A stretch of 64,000 nucleotides of DNA from Herbaspirillum sp. WKF16 (GTDB lineage: Bacteria; Pseudomonadota; Gammaproteobacteria; Burkholderiales; Burkholderiaceae_D): NCBI RefSeq assembly GCF_028993615.1, contig NZ_CP118632.1, forward strand, positions 1,426,001 to 1,490,000, in the 5' to 3' direction. Below, in pieces: positions 23,916 through 32,806 of the stretch. The translations under genes were made by a program, and so were the position numbers. The notes under the pieces are model-generated. The model saw nothing but the letters and a program-made list of their open reading frames with translations. It searched no databases and was not told the DNA's origin. Every line of letters begins with the position of its first letter. The stretch's first letter is position 1.

Positions 23916-25646
23916 TTAGTGATTGTCCTTGGGCACGTAGGCGCCGCTCTTGCCGACCAGGAAGTCGAGGTCGGCGCCGAGGTTGGCCTGCTGCACGTGA
24001 TCCACGTAGAGCTTGACCCAGCCGCGGTTGGAGTGCGGCTCGGGCTTCTTCCATGCGGCGCGGCGGCGTTCCAGTTCTTCCTCGCTGACGTCCAGGTGCA
24101 GGCGGCGCGCCTCTACATCGAGCTCGATGAAATCGCCATTCTGCACCAGCGCCAGCGGTCCGCCGGCGGCGGCTTCCGGCGATACGTGCAGCACCACGGT
24201 GCCGTAGGCGGTGCCGCTCATGCGGGCGTCGGATACGCGCACCATATCGGTAATGCCCTTGCGCAGGACCTTGGGCGGCAGCGGCATGTTGCCCGCTTCG
24301 GCCATGCCCGGATAGCCCTTGGGGCCGCAGTTCTTGAGCACCAGCACGCAGGTCTCGTCGACATCCAGGTTCTCGTCGTCGATGCGGCTGTGCAGGTCGT
24401 TGCTGTCCTCGAACACCACGGCGCGGCCACGGTGCTTGAGCAGCGCCGGGGTGGCGGCGGAGGGCTTGATCACGGCGCCGTCCGGGGCCAGGTTGCCCTT
24501 GAGGATGGCGATGCCGGCGGCTTCCTTGAAGGGCTTGTCGAAGGAGCGGATCACTTCCTCGTTCCAGTTCGGCGCGTCCTTGCAGTTGTCCCACAGCGTG
24601 CTGCCGTTGGCGGTCAGCGCGGTCTTGTCGATCACGCTTTCCAGCTGGCGGATCACGGCCGGCAGGCCGCCGGCATAGTAGAAGTCTTCCATCAGGAATT
24701 TGCCCGACGGCTGCAGGTCCAGCAGACAGGGCAGCTGTTGGCCGATGTCGTCCCAGTCCTTCAGGTCCAGCTTGATGCCGATGCGTCCGGCGATGGCCAG
24801 CAGGTGGATCACCGCGTTGGTGGAGCCGCCGATGGCGGCGTTGACGCGGATCGCGTTCTCGAAGGCCTGGCGCGTCAGGATCTTGGACAGCACCAGGTCT
24901 TCCTTGACCATGTCGACGATGCGGCGGCCGGCGCTGCGCGCCAGCACGTTGCGGCGCGCGTCCACGGCGGGGATGGCGGCGTTGTGCGGCAGGCCCACGC
25001 CCAGCGCCTCGACCATGCTGGCCATGGTGGAAGCGGTGCCCATGGTCATGCAGTGGCCGTGCGAGCGGTGCATGCAGCTCTCGGCCTCGAAGAATTCTTC
25101 CTGCGTCATCTTGCCGCCGCGCACGTCTTCCGACATCTGCCACACGCCGGTGCCGGAACCCAGTTCGCGGCCGCGGTATTTGCCCGACAACATCGGTCCG
25201 CCGGACACGCCGATGGTCGGCACGTCGACCGAGGCCGCGCCCATCAGCAGGGCGGGGGTGGTCTTGTCGCAACCCATGAGCAGCACCACGCCGTCCAGCG
25301 GATTGGCGCGGATCGATTCTTCCACGTCCATCGAGGCCAGGTTGCGGTAGAGCATGGCGGTCGGACGCAGCAGGGTCTCGCCCAGCGACATCACCGGGAA
25401 TTCCAGCGGGAAGCCGCCGGCTTCCCAGATGCCGATCTTGACCTGTTCGGCCAGGGCGCGGAAGTGCGAGTTGCAGGGCGTGAGTTCGGAATAGGTATTG
25501 CAGATGCCGATCACCGGACGGCCGTCGAACTGGTCGTGCGGGATGCCGCGGTTCTTGACCCAGGAGCGGTAGATGAAACCGTCGCGGTCCTGGCGGCCGA
25601 ACCAGGCCTGGCTGCGTCGGGTGAGTTTCTTTGTATCGTCAGTCAT
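23916..25646 (-). CDS. IlvD/Edd family sugar-acid dehydratase
   Basis: A 576-residue iron-sulfur dehydratase. C58 (LTPCNSH), C126 (LMGCDKTTPA) and C199 (HGHCMTMGTAST) are placed as the [2Fe-2S] ligands of L-arabinonate dehydratase, and K128 matches the carbamylated lysine that binds magnesium. The length and GGPMLSGKYRGRELGSGT segment fit the pentonate/hexonate dehydratase group rather than branched-chain IlvD. The enzyme removes water from an aldonic acid to give a 2-keto-3-deoxy acid in the cytoplasm. It is the first gene of the long minus-strand operon with a 2-hydroxyacid dehydrogenase and sugar importer. The exact sugar acid is not determined. Confidence 0.92.
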   Translation of the reverse strand: MTDDTKKLTRRSQAWFGRQDRDGFIYRSWVKNRGIPHDQFDGRPVIGICNTYSELTPCNSHFRALAEQVKIGIWEAGGFPLEFPVMSLGETLLRPTAMLYRNLASMDVEESIRANPLDGVVLLMGCDKTTPALLMGAASVDVPTIGVSGGPMLSGKYRGRELGSGTGVWQMSEDVRGGKMTQEEFFEAESCMHRSHGHCMTMGTASTMASMVEALGVGLPHNAAIPAVDARRNVLARSAGRRIVDMVKEDLVLSKILTRQAFENAIRVNAAIGGSTNAVIHLLAIAGRIGIKLDLKDWDDIGQQLPCLLDLQPSGKFLMEDFYYAGGLPAVIRQLESVIDKTALTANGSTLWDNCKDAPNWNEEVIRSFDKPFKEAAGIAILKGNLAPDGAVIKPSAATPALLKHRGRAVVFEDSNDLHSRIDDENLDVDETCVLVLKNCGPKGYPGMAEAGNMPLPPKVLRKGITDMVRVSDARMSGTAYGTVVLHVSPEAAAGGPLALVQNGDFIELDVEARRLHLDVSEEELERRRAAWKKPEPHSNRGWVKLYVDHVQQANLGADLDFLVGKSGAYVPKDNH

Positions 25647-26161
25647 GTGGGATTCCCTCGATGACGGGCGCGCCTGCCGTTTTCTGCCGCTTCATGTCGA
25701 TGTGTCGGCGGCGCCGCCCGTGCTCAATCTGCCAATCAAGATCCGTCCGTGCGATGCGTTGCGGGCGGATTGTGTCTTCGTGCGTGCGATGCGAGGGCGT
25801 TTAACTGTCGCCCTGGTCAAAGAAGAAACGGGAAAAGTCGATCAGCAGGAAGGCCAGCAGCGAACCGAAGGAGGAGGCGCGATGCAGCGCGCGGCGGGCG
25901 CGGGTGGTCGACGGCAATGCGGCCACGGCGGCATGGGTCCAGCTGCCGTTTGACTTGCCGATCGCGCTTGTCGCTGCGTATGCCAAGAATGTCTCCCTTG
26001 CCTGATGCCGCGGGCTGTTGCCGTGCCGCGGCTGGGTCATGTGCCGTCCGTTCTGCCCCGGGGCTTGCGCTCGTCTCTTCGATGACGGCGCCGGCCGCGA
26101 TGAGCGACGTGACTTGTTCGATTGGCAGCGAGTCTATTTCAGCATTCTTCGTTTGGTCAAG

Positions 26162-26172
26162 TGGTAATACCA
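26162..26172. promoter_or_regulatory. GntR/FCD-type operator candidate 1
   Basis: TGGTAATACCA is a perfect 5+1+5 palindrome of the TGGT-N3-ACCA form bound by FadR-subfamily GntR proteins such as PdhR and LldR. It lies 516 bases upstream of the dehydratase start. Confidence 0.6.
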
Positions 26173-26393
26173 AAATGAATTTGCGGTGTTGGGCGGGAAC
26201 TGCGGCTCGTGTTCGAGGCTGTGCCGGTGCAGCATCGGGTGTCCGGGGCGGGCGCTCCAGAGGGCAGGCCAGACAAGGCTTTGCGGTGATAAGTGAAGGG
26301 CCGGAAATTGCTGCGGCGCGTGAAAGATGAATTGTTTTGATGCGCAGGATTCATCCTTGACAGTGCTGGGCGGATATGAAATTCTAGCCCAGC

Positions 26394-26404
26394 TGGTCTG
26401 ACCA
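26394..26404. promoter_or_regulatory. GntR/FCD-type operator candidate 2
   Basis: TGGTCTGACCA is a perfect 5+1+5 palindrome and closely matches the core of PdhR/LldR/FadR-type operators. It lies 225 bases upstream of tctC and its centre is 232 bases from the first site. Confidence 0.65.
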
Positions 26405-26628
26405 CATTACCTGTGCGGCGAGAATGATCGTACCGCAAAGCGCCACGCCGGGAAATGTCCAAAAGACAAGTCCGAAGGACGGCAAGATCCGAACGGACCC
26501 CACCAAGCCAGCGAGGCACCGGAACCTGCGCAAAACACAAAAGCATTCAGACATTCCCATGCAGGTTGAGCACGCGGAAACGGAAAGTCCTACGCCAAAA
26601 CGTTTCTGTCCCTGACACCGGAGGAGAC

Positions 26629-27612
26629 ATGAACTTCAACCGCAGAACCCTGATCAAGACCATGGCGGCCGCAGCCGCCACCTGTGCCGCGCTGGCCGCG
26701 GCTCCTGCGTTCGCCGCCTGGCCCGAGCGCCCGGTGACGCTGGTGGTGCCCTGGGGCGCCGGCGGCGGCACCGACGCCACCGCGCGCATCATCGGCGCCT
26801 TGCTGGAGAAAGACCTGGGCCAGCCGGTCAACGTGGTCAACCGCACCGGCGGCAACGGCGCGGTGGGGCACCAGTCCATCGCCAGCGCCGCACCCGACGG
26901 CTACACCATCGGCATTGCCACGGTGGAGATCGCGATGATGCATCACCAGGGCCTGACCAAGCTGACCCCGCGCGACTTCACGCCGCTGGCGCTGATGAAC
27001 TTCGATCCGGCGGCGCTGACGGTCAGCCACGATTCGCCGTACAAGAGCTTCGACGACCTGTTGAAGGCGATCAAGGCAAATCCGGGCAAGCTCAAGGCCT
27101 CCGGCACCGGTCAGGGCGGCATCTGGCATCTGGGACTGGCGGGTATGTTGAATGACCTCAAGCTGGCGCCCAACGCCGTGCGCTTCGTCCCGTCCAACGG
27201 CGCGGCGCCGGCCATGGTCGACCTGGCCGCCGGCGGGGTCGACATCGTCGCCGCCTCGCTGCCCGAGGCGCGCTCGCTGATCGACGCCGGCAAGGCCGTG
27301 CCGCTGGTGGTGATGGCCAATGAACCGGCCGCGCTGTATCCCAAGGTGCCCACCCTGAAGAGCCTGACCGGCAGCAACTGGACCAACGGCGCCTGGCGCG
27401 GCATCGTCGCGCCCAAGGGCCTGCCGGCCGACGTGCAGGGCAAGCTCTCGGCCAGCCTGAAGAAGATCTACGACAGTAAGGAATACAAGGACTTCATGAG
27501 CGGGCGCGGCTTCGGCGTGATGTATGCCGACTCGGCCGAGTTCGGCAAGTTCATGGACAAGAGCGACGCCGATATGGGGGCGATCCTGAAGACCCTGGGC
27601 ATGGCCCGCTGA
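26629..27612 (+). CDS. TTT-family solute-binding protein (TctC/Bug type)
   Basis: A 327-residue periplasmic binding protein of the tripartite tricarboxylate transporter (Bug) family. The signal region MNFNRRTLIKTMAAAAATCA ends near AFAAWPERP. Family hallmarks are VVPWGAGGGTDATARII, NVVNRTGGNGAVGHQSIASAAPDGYTIG and MVDLAAGGVDIVAAS. The ATG at 26629 has a GGAGGAG site. It is followed by the small and large membrane subunits, so the system is complete. Bug proteins bind carboxylates; here a sugar acid or related C4-C6 carboxylate is likely from the neighbours. Confidence 0.93.
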   Translation: MNFNRRTLIKTMAAAAATCAALAAAPAFAAWPERPVTLVVPWGAGGGTDATARIIGALLEKDLGQPVNVVNRTGGNGAVGHQSIASAAPDGYTIGIATVEIAMMHHQGLTKLTPRDFTPLALMNFDPAALTVSHDSPYKSFDDLLKAIKANPGKLKASGTGQGGIWHLGLAGMLNDLKLAPNAVRFVPSNGAAPAMVDLAAGGVDIVAASLPEARSLIDAGKAVPLVVMANEPAALYPKVPTLKSLTGSNWTNGAWRGIVAPKGLPADVQGKLSASLKKIYDSKEYKDFMSGRGFGVMYADSAEFGKFMDKSDADMGAILKTLGMAR

Positions 27613-27706
27613 GTCCGGGCGCCGGCCGCATCCACGGCCGGCGCCTGGCATTGAGCCCTGCCATGACAGCAAGGATTTCGCCAAACCTCCTACGGATGAC
27701 GCCACC

Positions 27707-28231
27707 ATGAAAATCAACGACGCACTTTCCGGCCTGCTGATCGCCTGCTGCGCGGTCGCGATCTGGATCGCCTCGGCCCGCCTGCCCTCGATGGGGCAGG
27801 ACATCGGTCCCAATGTATTCCCGCAGGCGCTGGCCGGCGGCTTCATGATCTGTGCGGTATTGCTGGTGCTACGCGGCCTGCGCGGCTTGCGCAAGACCTC
27901 GGCGGCGCACGGCTCGACCATTGCCACCGTCGGCGAGCAAGACCAGGACGCGCACTGGCTTACCATCCCTGACTGGGTCGGCAACCCACATGCTGTGTTC
28001 GCCTTCCTGCTGATCCCGGTTTCGCTGCTGTTCTACATCTGGGTGTCGGAGCCTCTGGGCTTCCTGCCGACTGCCTTCCTGCTGCTGCTGGCGCTGTTCC
28101 TGACCTTTCGCACCCGGCTGGCGACGGCCGTGCCGGTGGCCTTGCTGAGCGCGCTGGGCATCCACTACATCTTCTACAAGCTGCTCAAGGTGCCGTTGCC
28201 CTGGGGCGTGCTCAACACCGTGGCCTGGTAA
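27707..28231 (+). CDS. TTT-family small membrane subunit (TctB type)
   Basis: A 174-residue protein with four predicted membrane helices, the normal form of TctB. Features are GPNVFPQALAGGFMICAVLLVL at the second helix and a C-terminal VPLPWGVLNTVAW. It lies between the binding protein and the large TctA subunit and overlaps neither, with 10 bases to tctA. It forms the membrane complex with TctA and is needed for carboxylate uptake driven by an ion gradient. Confidence 0.9.
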   Translation: MKINDALSGLLIACCAVAIWIASARLPSMGQDIGPNVFPQALAGGFMICAVLLVLRGLRGLRKTSAAHGSTIATVGEQDQDAHWLTIPDWVGNPHAVFAFLLIPVSLLFYIWVSEPLGFLPTAFLLLLALFLTFRTRLATAVPVALLSALGIHYIFYKLLKVPLPWGVLNTVAW

Positions 28232-28241
28232 GGAGACGCGC

Positions 28242-29738
28242 ATGCTTGCCAATATCTATGCTGCCTTCGGGATGGTGTTCGATCCCTACGTGCTGGCGGT
28301 GATCCTCGGTTCCTCGGTGTTCGGGCTGTTCATGGGGGCGGTGCCGGGACTGTCGGCCACCATGGCCGTGGCGCTACTGGTGCCGGTGACCTTCTTCATG
28401 CCGCCGGTGCCGGCCATCGCCGCGATGGTCTCGGCCACCGCCATGGCGATCTTCTCGGGCGATATCCCGGGTTGCCTGTTGCGCATCCCCGGCACGCCGT
28501 CCTCGGCCGCCTACACCGATGAAGCCTATGCCATGACCATGAAGGGACAGGGTGAGATCGCGCTGGGCGCCAGCCTGGTGTTCTCCGTCATCGGCGGCCT
28601 GTTCGGCACGCTGGTGCTGATCCTGGCCGCCCCCGCGCTGGCCGAGCTGGCGCTGAAGTTCTCGTCCTTCGAGTACTTCTGGCTGGTGCTCCTGGGGCTG
28701 ACCTGCGCCATCTTCATCGCCTCCGACAATCCATTGAAGGGTTTCGTCTCGCTGTTCCTGGGGATGTTCATCGCCTCGGTCGGCATGGGCAACCCGGCCG
28801 GCGCGCCGCGCTTCACCTTCGACCAGCCCGACCTGCTTGGCGGCGTGTCGCTGGTGCCGCTGATGGTGGGGATGTTTGCCATGTCGGAGGTGTTGCGCTT
28901 CGCAGTCTCCAAGGACTTCTCGATGAAGGTTGCCGACAGCCGCGTGGGCAACGTCTTCAAGGGCATGTGGGGGCTGATGGTGAAATATCCGAAGTCGGTA
29001 TTGCGCGGCAGCGTGCTGGGCACGCTGGTGGGCGCACTGCCGGGTGCCGGCGCCGACATCGCAGCCTGGATGTCCTATGCGATGAGCAAGAAGATGTCGA
29101 AGGAGCCGGAGAAGTTCGGCACCGGTCATCCGGAAGGCATCGTCGAATCCGGCGCGGCCAACAACTCGGCGCTGGCCGGGGCGTGGATCCCGGCGCTGGT
29201 GTTCGGCATCCCGGGCGACTCCATCACCGCCATCGTGATCGGCGTGCTCTACATGAAGAACCTCAACCCGGGCCCGATGATCTTCGTGGAGAATCCGGTG
29301 TCGATGTATGCCATCTTCATCGTCTTCATCCTGGCCAATCTGCTGATGCTGCCGCTGGGCTTTTGGTGCATCAAGATGGCCAAGCGCATCCTGGCCATTC
29401 CGCGCGGCATCCTGATGCCGCTGATCCTGCTGTTTTGCATCGTCGGCTCCTACGCCACCAACAACAGCGTGACCGACGTGGGCATCATGCTGGTGTTCGG
29501 CATGCTGGCCTACGTGATGGAGGAGAACGGCTTCCCGGTTGCACCCGCGGTGCTGGGCGTGGTGCTGGGTGGCATGCTTGAAGAGCATTTCGTGACCTCC
29601 ATGATCAAGGCCGACGGCCAGTTCATCGCCTTCTTCGAGCGTCCCATCGCGGGCACGCTGGGCGTGATCACCATCGTGCTGTGGCTGCTGCCTGTTGCGC
29701 TCAAGGCGCTGCGCAGGAGACGCCTGGCGGTCGCATGA
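28242..29738 (+). CDS. TTT-family large membrane subunit (TctA type)
   Basis: A 498-residue permease with about twelve hydrophobic helices. The family signatures VFGLFMGAVPGLSATMAVALLVP and ATAMAIFSGDIPGCLLRIPGTPSSAA near the N-terminus, and GALPGAGADIAAWMSYAMSKK with SGAANNSALAGAWIPALVFGIPGDS in the middle, are the duplicated glycine-rich motifs of TctA. The ATG follows a TAAGGAGACGC ribosome site. It completes the plus-strand transporter and precedes an Ldh-type dehydrogenase by 51 bases. Confidence 0.94.
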   Translation: MLANIYAAFGMVFDPYVLAVILGSSVFGLFMGAVPGLSATMAVALLVPVTFFMPPVPAIAAMVSATAMAIFSGDIPGCLLRIPGTPSSAAYTDEAYAMTMKGQGEIALGASLVFSVIGGLFGTLVLILAAPALAELALKFSSFEYFWLVLLGLTCAIFIASDNPLKGFVSLFLGMFIASVGMGNPAGAPRFTFDQPDLLGGVSLVPLMVGMFAMSEVLRFAVSKDFSMKVADSRVGNVFKGMWGLMVKYPKSVLRGSVLGTLVGALPGAGADIAAWMSYAMSKKMSKEPEKFGTGHPEGIVESGAANNSALAGAWIPALVFGIPGDSITAIVIGVLYMKNLNPGPMIFVENPVSMYAIFIVFILANLLMLPLGFWCIKMAKRILAIPRGILMPLILLFCIVGSYATNNSVTDVGIMLVFGMLAYVMEENGFPVAPAVLGVVLGGMLEEHFVTSMIKADGQFIAFFERPIAGTLGVITIVLWLLPVALKALRRRRLAVA

Positions 29739-29789
29739 AGATCGATTTTCAATCAAGTTCCACAAGTGACGAAAGGAAGGTTGTTTCAC

Positions 29790-30851
29790 ATGGCTTCACC
29801 CGAACGTTTTTCCGCCGATGAACTGAGGCGCTTCGCCGGCGACCTGTTGCAGAAGGCAGGTCTCGAGGCCGACAAGGCCGCCAGCGTGGCTGACACGCTG
29901 GTCGACGGCGACCTGCTGGGCCACGATACCCACGGCCTGGCGCTGCTGGCGCCGTATGTGAAGGAGCTGGAGAAGGGCGCGATGACCAAGAGCGGCCGGC
30001 CCGAAGTGCTCTCCGAGCGCGCCGCCGCGCTGGCCTGGGACGGCCGTCGCCTGCCCGGCCCGTGGCTGGTGCACCAGGGCATCGACGCGCTGATCCCCAA
30101 GGCGCGCGACTATGGCAGCGCCTCGCTGACCATTCACCACAGCCACCACATCGCCTGCCTGGCCGCCTACCTGCTGCGCGCCACGCAGGAGGGCTTCATG
30201 ATGATCCTGGCCAGCTCCGATCCGGCGGTGCAAAGCGTGGCGCCCTTCGGCGGCACGCGCGCGGTATTTACGCCCAATCCCATCGCTGCCGGCATCCCGA
30301 CGTCGGGCACGCCGTTCCTGGTCGACATCTCGGCCTCGATCACCACCAACGGCATGAGCAATCGCCTGCACAAGGCCGGCCGCCAGTTCGAGGAAGAATG
30401 GCTGATCGACGGCCAGGGCAATCCCTCGCGCGACCCGGCCGTGCTGGCGCAGGATCCGCCGGGCACGATCCTGCCGCTGGGCGGGCTCTCGGCCGGCCAC
30501 AAGGGCTTCGGCATGGCGGTGCTGATCGAGGCGCTGACCGGCGGCCTGTCGGGCTACGGCCGCGCCGATCCGCCCTCGGGCTGGGGCGCCACCGTCTTCA
30601 TGTCGCTGTACGATCCGTCGGCCTTCGGCGGCAAGGACGATTTCCTGCGACAGATGGACTTCATCGCCGAATCCTGCCGCAGCAATCCGCCGCGGCCGGG
30701 CGTGGAGCAGGTGCGCATGCCGGGCGACCGCGGCATGCAGCGCCGCGCGCAGCAGTTGCAGGAGGGCGTGGCGCTGCATCCGACCATCGCGCCCATGCTG
30801 CGCGAGGCGGGCGCCTCGTACGGCCTGGCGTTCCCGGCGGCCGTGGCCTGA
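29790..30851 (+). CDS. Ldh/malate-type NAD(P)-dependent oxidoreductase
   Basis: A 353-residue member of the malate/L-lactate dehydrogenase family (not the Rossmann LDH family), which reduces or oxidises 2-hydroxy/2-keto acids and ureidoglycolate-type compounds. GDLLGHDTHGLALL carries the conserved HDTHG motif with the active-site histidine, TIHHSHHIACLAAYL is the second histidine-rich segment, and GHKGFGMAVLIEALTGGLSG is the C-terminal family motif. The ATG at 29790 has GGAAGG upstream. It lies directly after the TTT transporter genes and probably handles the imported acid or a product of the divergent dehydratase pathway. Confidence 0.9.
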   Translation: MASPERFSADELRRFAGDLLQKAGLEADKAASVADTLVDGDLLGHDTHGLALLAPYVKELEKGAMTKSGRPEVLSERAAALAWDGRRLPGPWLVHQGIDALIPKARDYGSASLTIHHSHHIACLAAYLLRATQEGFMMILASSDPAVQSVAPFGGTRAVFTPNPIAAGIPTSGTPFLVDISASITTNGMSNRLHKAGRQFEEEWLIDGQGNPSRDPAVLAQDPPGTILPLGGLSAGHKGFGMAVLIEALTGGLSGYGRADPPSGWGATVFMSLYDPSAFGGKDDFLRQMDFIAESCRSNPPRPGVEQVRMPGDRGMQRRAQQLQEGVALHPTIAPMLREAGASYGLAFPAAVA

Positions 30852-30986
30852 TGGAGCGGACGGTCGGCGCGTGGAGATGCGCCGGTTGTCCGCAATAACC
30901 CGAGACGCAATCCGGCGCGATAACAATGAAACGTCCGCCTCCGTCGCATGCGGCGCAGGCCGGGCAGAGACCTGATCGGATCATTC

Positions 30987-31823
30987 ATGCCAATAGAGGC
31001 CATCGAGCCGCAGCGTTTATATCTTCAGATCAGCGCCCAGCTGCGCAAGCTGATCGTCGATGGCGAGTTCGCGGTCGGTTCGCGCCTGCCGTCCGAGCGC
31101 GACCTGGCGGTGCAGCTGGGCGTGTCGCGTCCCTCGTTGCGGGAGGCGTTGATCGCGCTGGAGGTGGAAGGTTATATCGAGGTGCGCATGGGTTCGGGCA
31201 TCTACGTCTGCCCGCCGGCGCCGCGCGAAGGGCAGATCGACCTCTCCAGCGAAGAGGGGCCGCTGGAGCTGATCCGCGCGCGCGAGATGATCGAAGGGGA
31301 GGTGGCCTACGCCGCCGCCAGGAACGCCGGGCGCGAACACATCGAGGCCATCGAGGAAGCGTTCCAGCTGATGATCGCCCACACCGACGCCGGCATCAAT
31401 CCGCTGGAGGCCGACCGGCTGTTCCACATCCGCCTGGCCGAGGCCACCGGCAACAGCGTGCTGGTGGGCCTGGTCACGCAGCTGTTCGACGCCCGCCTGG
31501 GGCCGCTGTTCAAGCGCCTGCACAGCCACTTCGACAGCAAGGTGGTGTGGTACGAGGCGATCGACGAGCACGCGCTGGTGATCCAGGCGCTGCGCGAGCG
31601 CAATCCGGACAAGGCGCGCGCGGCCATGCGCCGGCACATGGACATCTCCTTCACGCGCTACAGCGCCAACCTGATCCTGAAATACGGCACGCGCGAGAAG
31701 CGCGCCGCCGCCGAAGCGGGCGACGCCAAGGTCGCCGGCGCCTCGCCCCAGCGCAAGCGGGCGCCGGCCAAGCTTGCAGCCGCCAAGCCGCGCGGTCGCG
31801 CGGCGCGCAAGCTGCCGGCCTGA
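30987..31823 (+). CDS. FCD-domain GntR (FadR subfamily) regulator
   Basis: A 278-residue regulator. The winged helix at about residues 8-75 includes GSRLPSERDLAVQLGVSRPSLREALIALEVEGYIEVRMGSGIYV. The FCD effector domain at about 90-235 has the metal/ligand residues of the family, including LFHIRLAEATGN and DEHALVIQALRERNPDKARAAMRRHM. An unusual basic, alanine/lysine/proline-rich tail of about 35 residues (PQRKRAPAKLAAAKPRG) follows and looks like a histone H1-type tail. As the regulator within the island, it is the natural candidate to bind the TGGT-N3-ACCA palindromes at 26162 and 26394 and control both divergent operons. The start codon choice (30987 or 30948) is uncertain. Confidence 0.9.
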   Translation: MPIEAIEPQRLYLQISAQLRKLIVDGEFAVGSRLPSERDLAVQLGVSRPSLREALIALEVEGYIEVRMGSGIYVCPPAPREGQIDLSSEEGPLELIRAREMIEGEVAYAAARNAGREHIEAIEEAFQLMIAHTDAGINPLEADRLFHIRLAEATGNSVLVGLVTQLFDARLGPLFKRLHSHFDSKVVWYEAIDEHALVIQALRERNPDKARAAMRRHMDISFTRYSANLILKYGTREKRAAAEAGDAKVAGASPQRKRAPAKLAAAKPRGRAARKLPA

Positions 31824-31848
31824 GTTTTCTTCATCGTCGAGGAGGGCC

Positions 31849-32235
31849 ATGAACGAAGCGATTCCCACCTGGCACGGCAGCTGCCATTGCGGCGCCGTGC
31901 GCTTCTCCGCGCGCGTGGCTATCGAACGCGTGACGGTCTGCAATTGCAGCATTTGCAGCAAGAAGGGCTTCCTGCACCAGCGGGTGCAGCCGCAGGATTT
32001 CACGCTGTTGTCCGGGCAGGAAAAGTTAGGGCTGTACCAGTTCGGCAGCATGGCGGCCAAGCATCACTTCTGCACGCAGTGCGGCATCCATGTGTTCACG
32101 CGCCCGCGCGCGGCGCCCGGGCTGTACACCATCAATGTGCGTTGCCTGGATGACTTCGACCTGGCGGCGGCGCGCCTGGACTATGTCGATTTCGACGGCC
32201 GCAACTGGGATGCCAACGCCGGCAAGCTGTCGTAG
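31849..32235 (+). CDS. GFA (Gfa/CENP-V) family zinc protein
   Basis: A 128-residue protein of the glutathione-dependent formaldehyde-activating enzyme family. Cysteines arranged as C12-H-C14, C31-N-C33-x2-C36 and C75-x2-C78 form the two zinc sites of the fold. GGAGGGCC lies just before the ATG. Many members have no proven formaldehyde activity, and no formaldehyde dehydrogenase gene is near, so the function is open. It follows the GntR gene by 25 bases and may be co-transcribed. Confidence 0.88.
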   Translation: MNEAIPTWHGSCHCGAVRFSARVAIERVTVCNCSICSKKGFLHQRVQPQDFTLLSGQEKLGLYQFGSMAAKHHFCTQCGIHVFTRPRAAPGLYTINVRCLDDFDLAAARLDYVDFDGRNWDANAGKLS

Positions 32236-32248
32236 CCGGGCAGCCGGA

Positions 32249-32803
32249 TCAGTTGAAGTAGCTGCGCGCCATTTCGAAGCGCTTGGCGAAGTAGGGATTG
32301 TCCATGCGCGTGATGTGCACCCGGCCGTTGGTCGAGGGCGCATGCACGAAGCGGCCGTCGCCGAGGTAGATGCCCACGTGCGAGAACGGTTTGTTCATGG
32401 TGTTGAAGAACACCAGGTCGCCCGCGCGCAATTGGGCGGGATCGATCTGGCGGCCCTGGCGGGCGATGTCGGCGGCGCTGCCGCTGACGCGGTAGTTGGC
32501 GGCCTGGCCGAAGATATACGACACCATGCCGCTGCAATCGAGGCCTGCGGATGGATTCTTGCCGCCGAAGCGGTAGCCGGTGTCGATCAGCGAGAGCGCG
32601 TAGATGGCGACTTCATTGCCGGCGTCGGAGGCCGGCAGCGCCGGCGCCTGCGATTGCGGGGCGCCGGGCAGGCGCTCGATGGGCGGCGCGGTGGGAACGG
32701 TGCCGCAGGCGGCCAGCAGCAGGGCCGCCGTCAGTGCGGCCAGCGCGCCGACGCGCTGCATCGACGCCGGGCTGTTTTCTTCCTTCCAACGATGCGCCGC
32801 CAT
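32249..32803 (-). CDS. NlpC/P60 family lipoprotein, peptidoglycan hydrolase
   Basis: A 184-residue lipoprotein. The lipobox LLAAC puts the lipidated cysteine at residue 33, so the protein is anchored to a membrane and acts in the periplasm. The NlpC/P60 peptidase domain follows: C90 in LDCSGM is the nucleophile, and FSHVGIYLGDGRFVHAPS contains the catalytic histidine and third polar residue. Such enzymes cut stem peptides in peptidoglycan. A proline/alanine-rich linker separates lipid anchor and domain. A start at 32761 (MQRVGAL) would give a more usual signal peptide. The gene starts 3 bases after argD ends and is probably co-transcribed. Confidence 0.92.
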   Translation of the reverse strand: MAAHRWKEENSPASMQRVGALAALTAALLLAACGTVPTAPPIERLPGAPQSQAPALPASDAGNEVAIYALSLIDTGYRFGGKNPSAGLDCSGMVSYIFGQAANYRVSGSAADIARQGRQIDPAQLRAGDLVFFNTMNKPFSHVGIYLGDGRFVHAPSTNGRVHITRMDNPYFAKRFEMARSYFN

Positions 32804-32806
32804 CGA

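Larger units (their letters stand above)
25647..26628. promoter_or_regulatory. 982-bp divergent control region of the sugar-acid island
   Basis: This stretch separates the dehydratase gene from tctC. No convincing gene is present: open frames on either strand (for example 25817-26173 minus, 25749-26330 plus) are rich in arginine, lack family features and have no good ribosome site. From about 26290 to 26620 the base composition is distinctly richer in A and T. Two FadR/GntR-type palindromes lie inside, at 26162-26172 and 26394-26404. A regulator of that type is encoded at 30987 in the same island. Confidence 0.55.

Noticed and set aside
25749..26330. Open frames in the gap between the dehydratase and tctC (also 25817-26173 on the minus strand)
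   Set aside because: Arginine/alanine-rich composition without motifs, weak start signals, and overlap on both strands; GC-rich DNA gives such frames by chance. The gap is better explained as a regulatory region.
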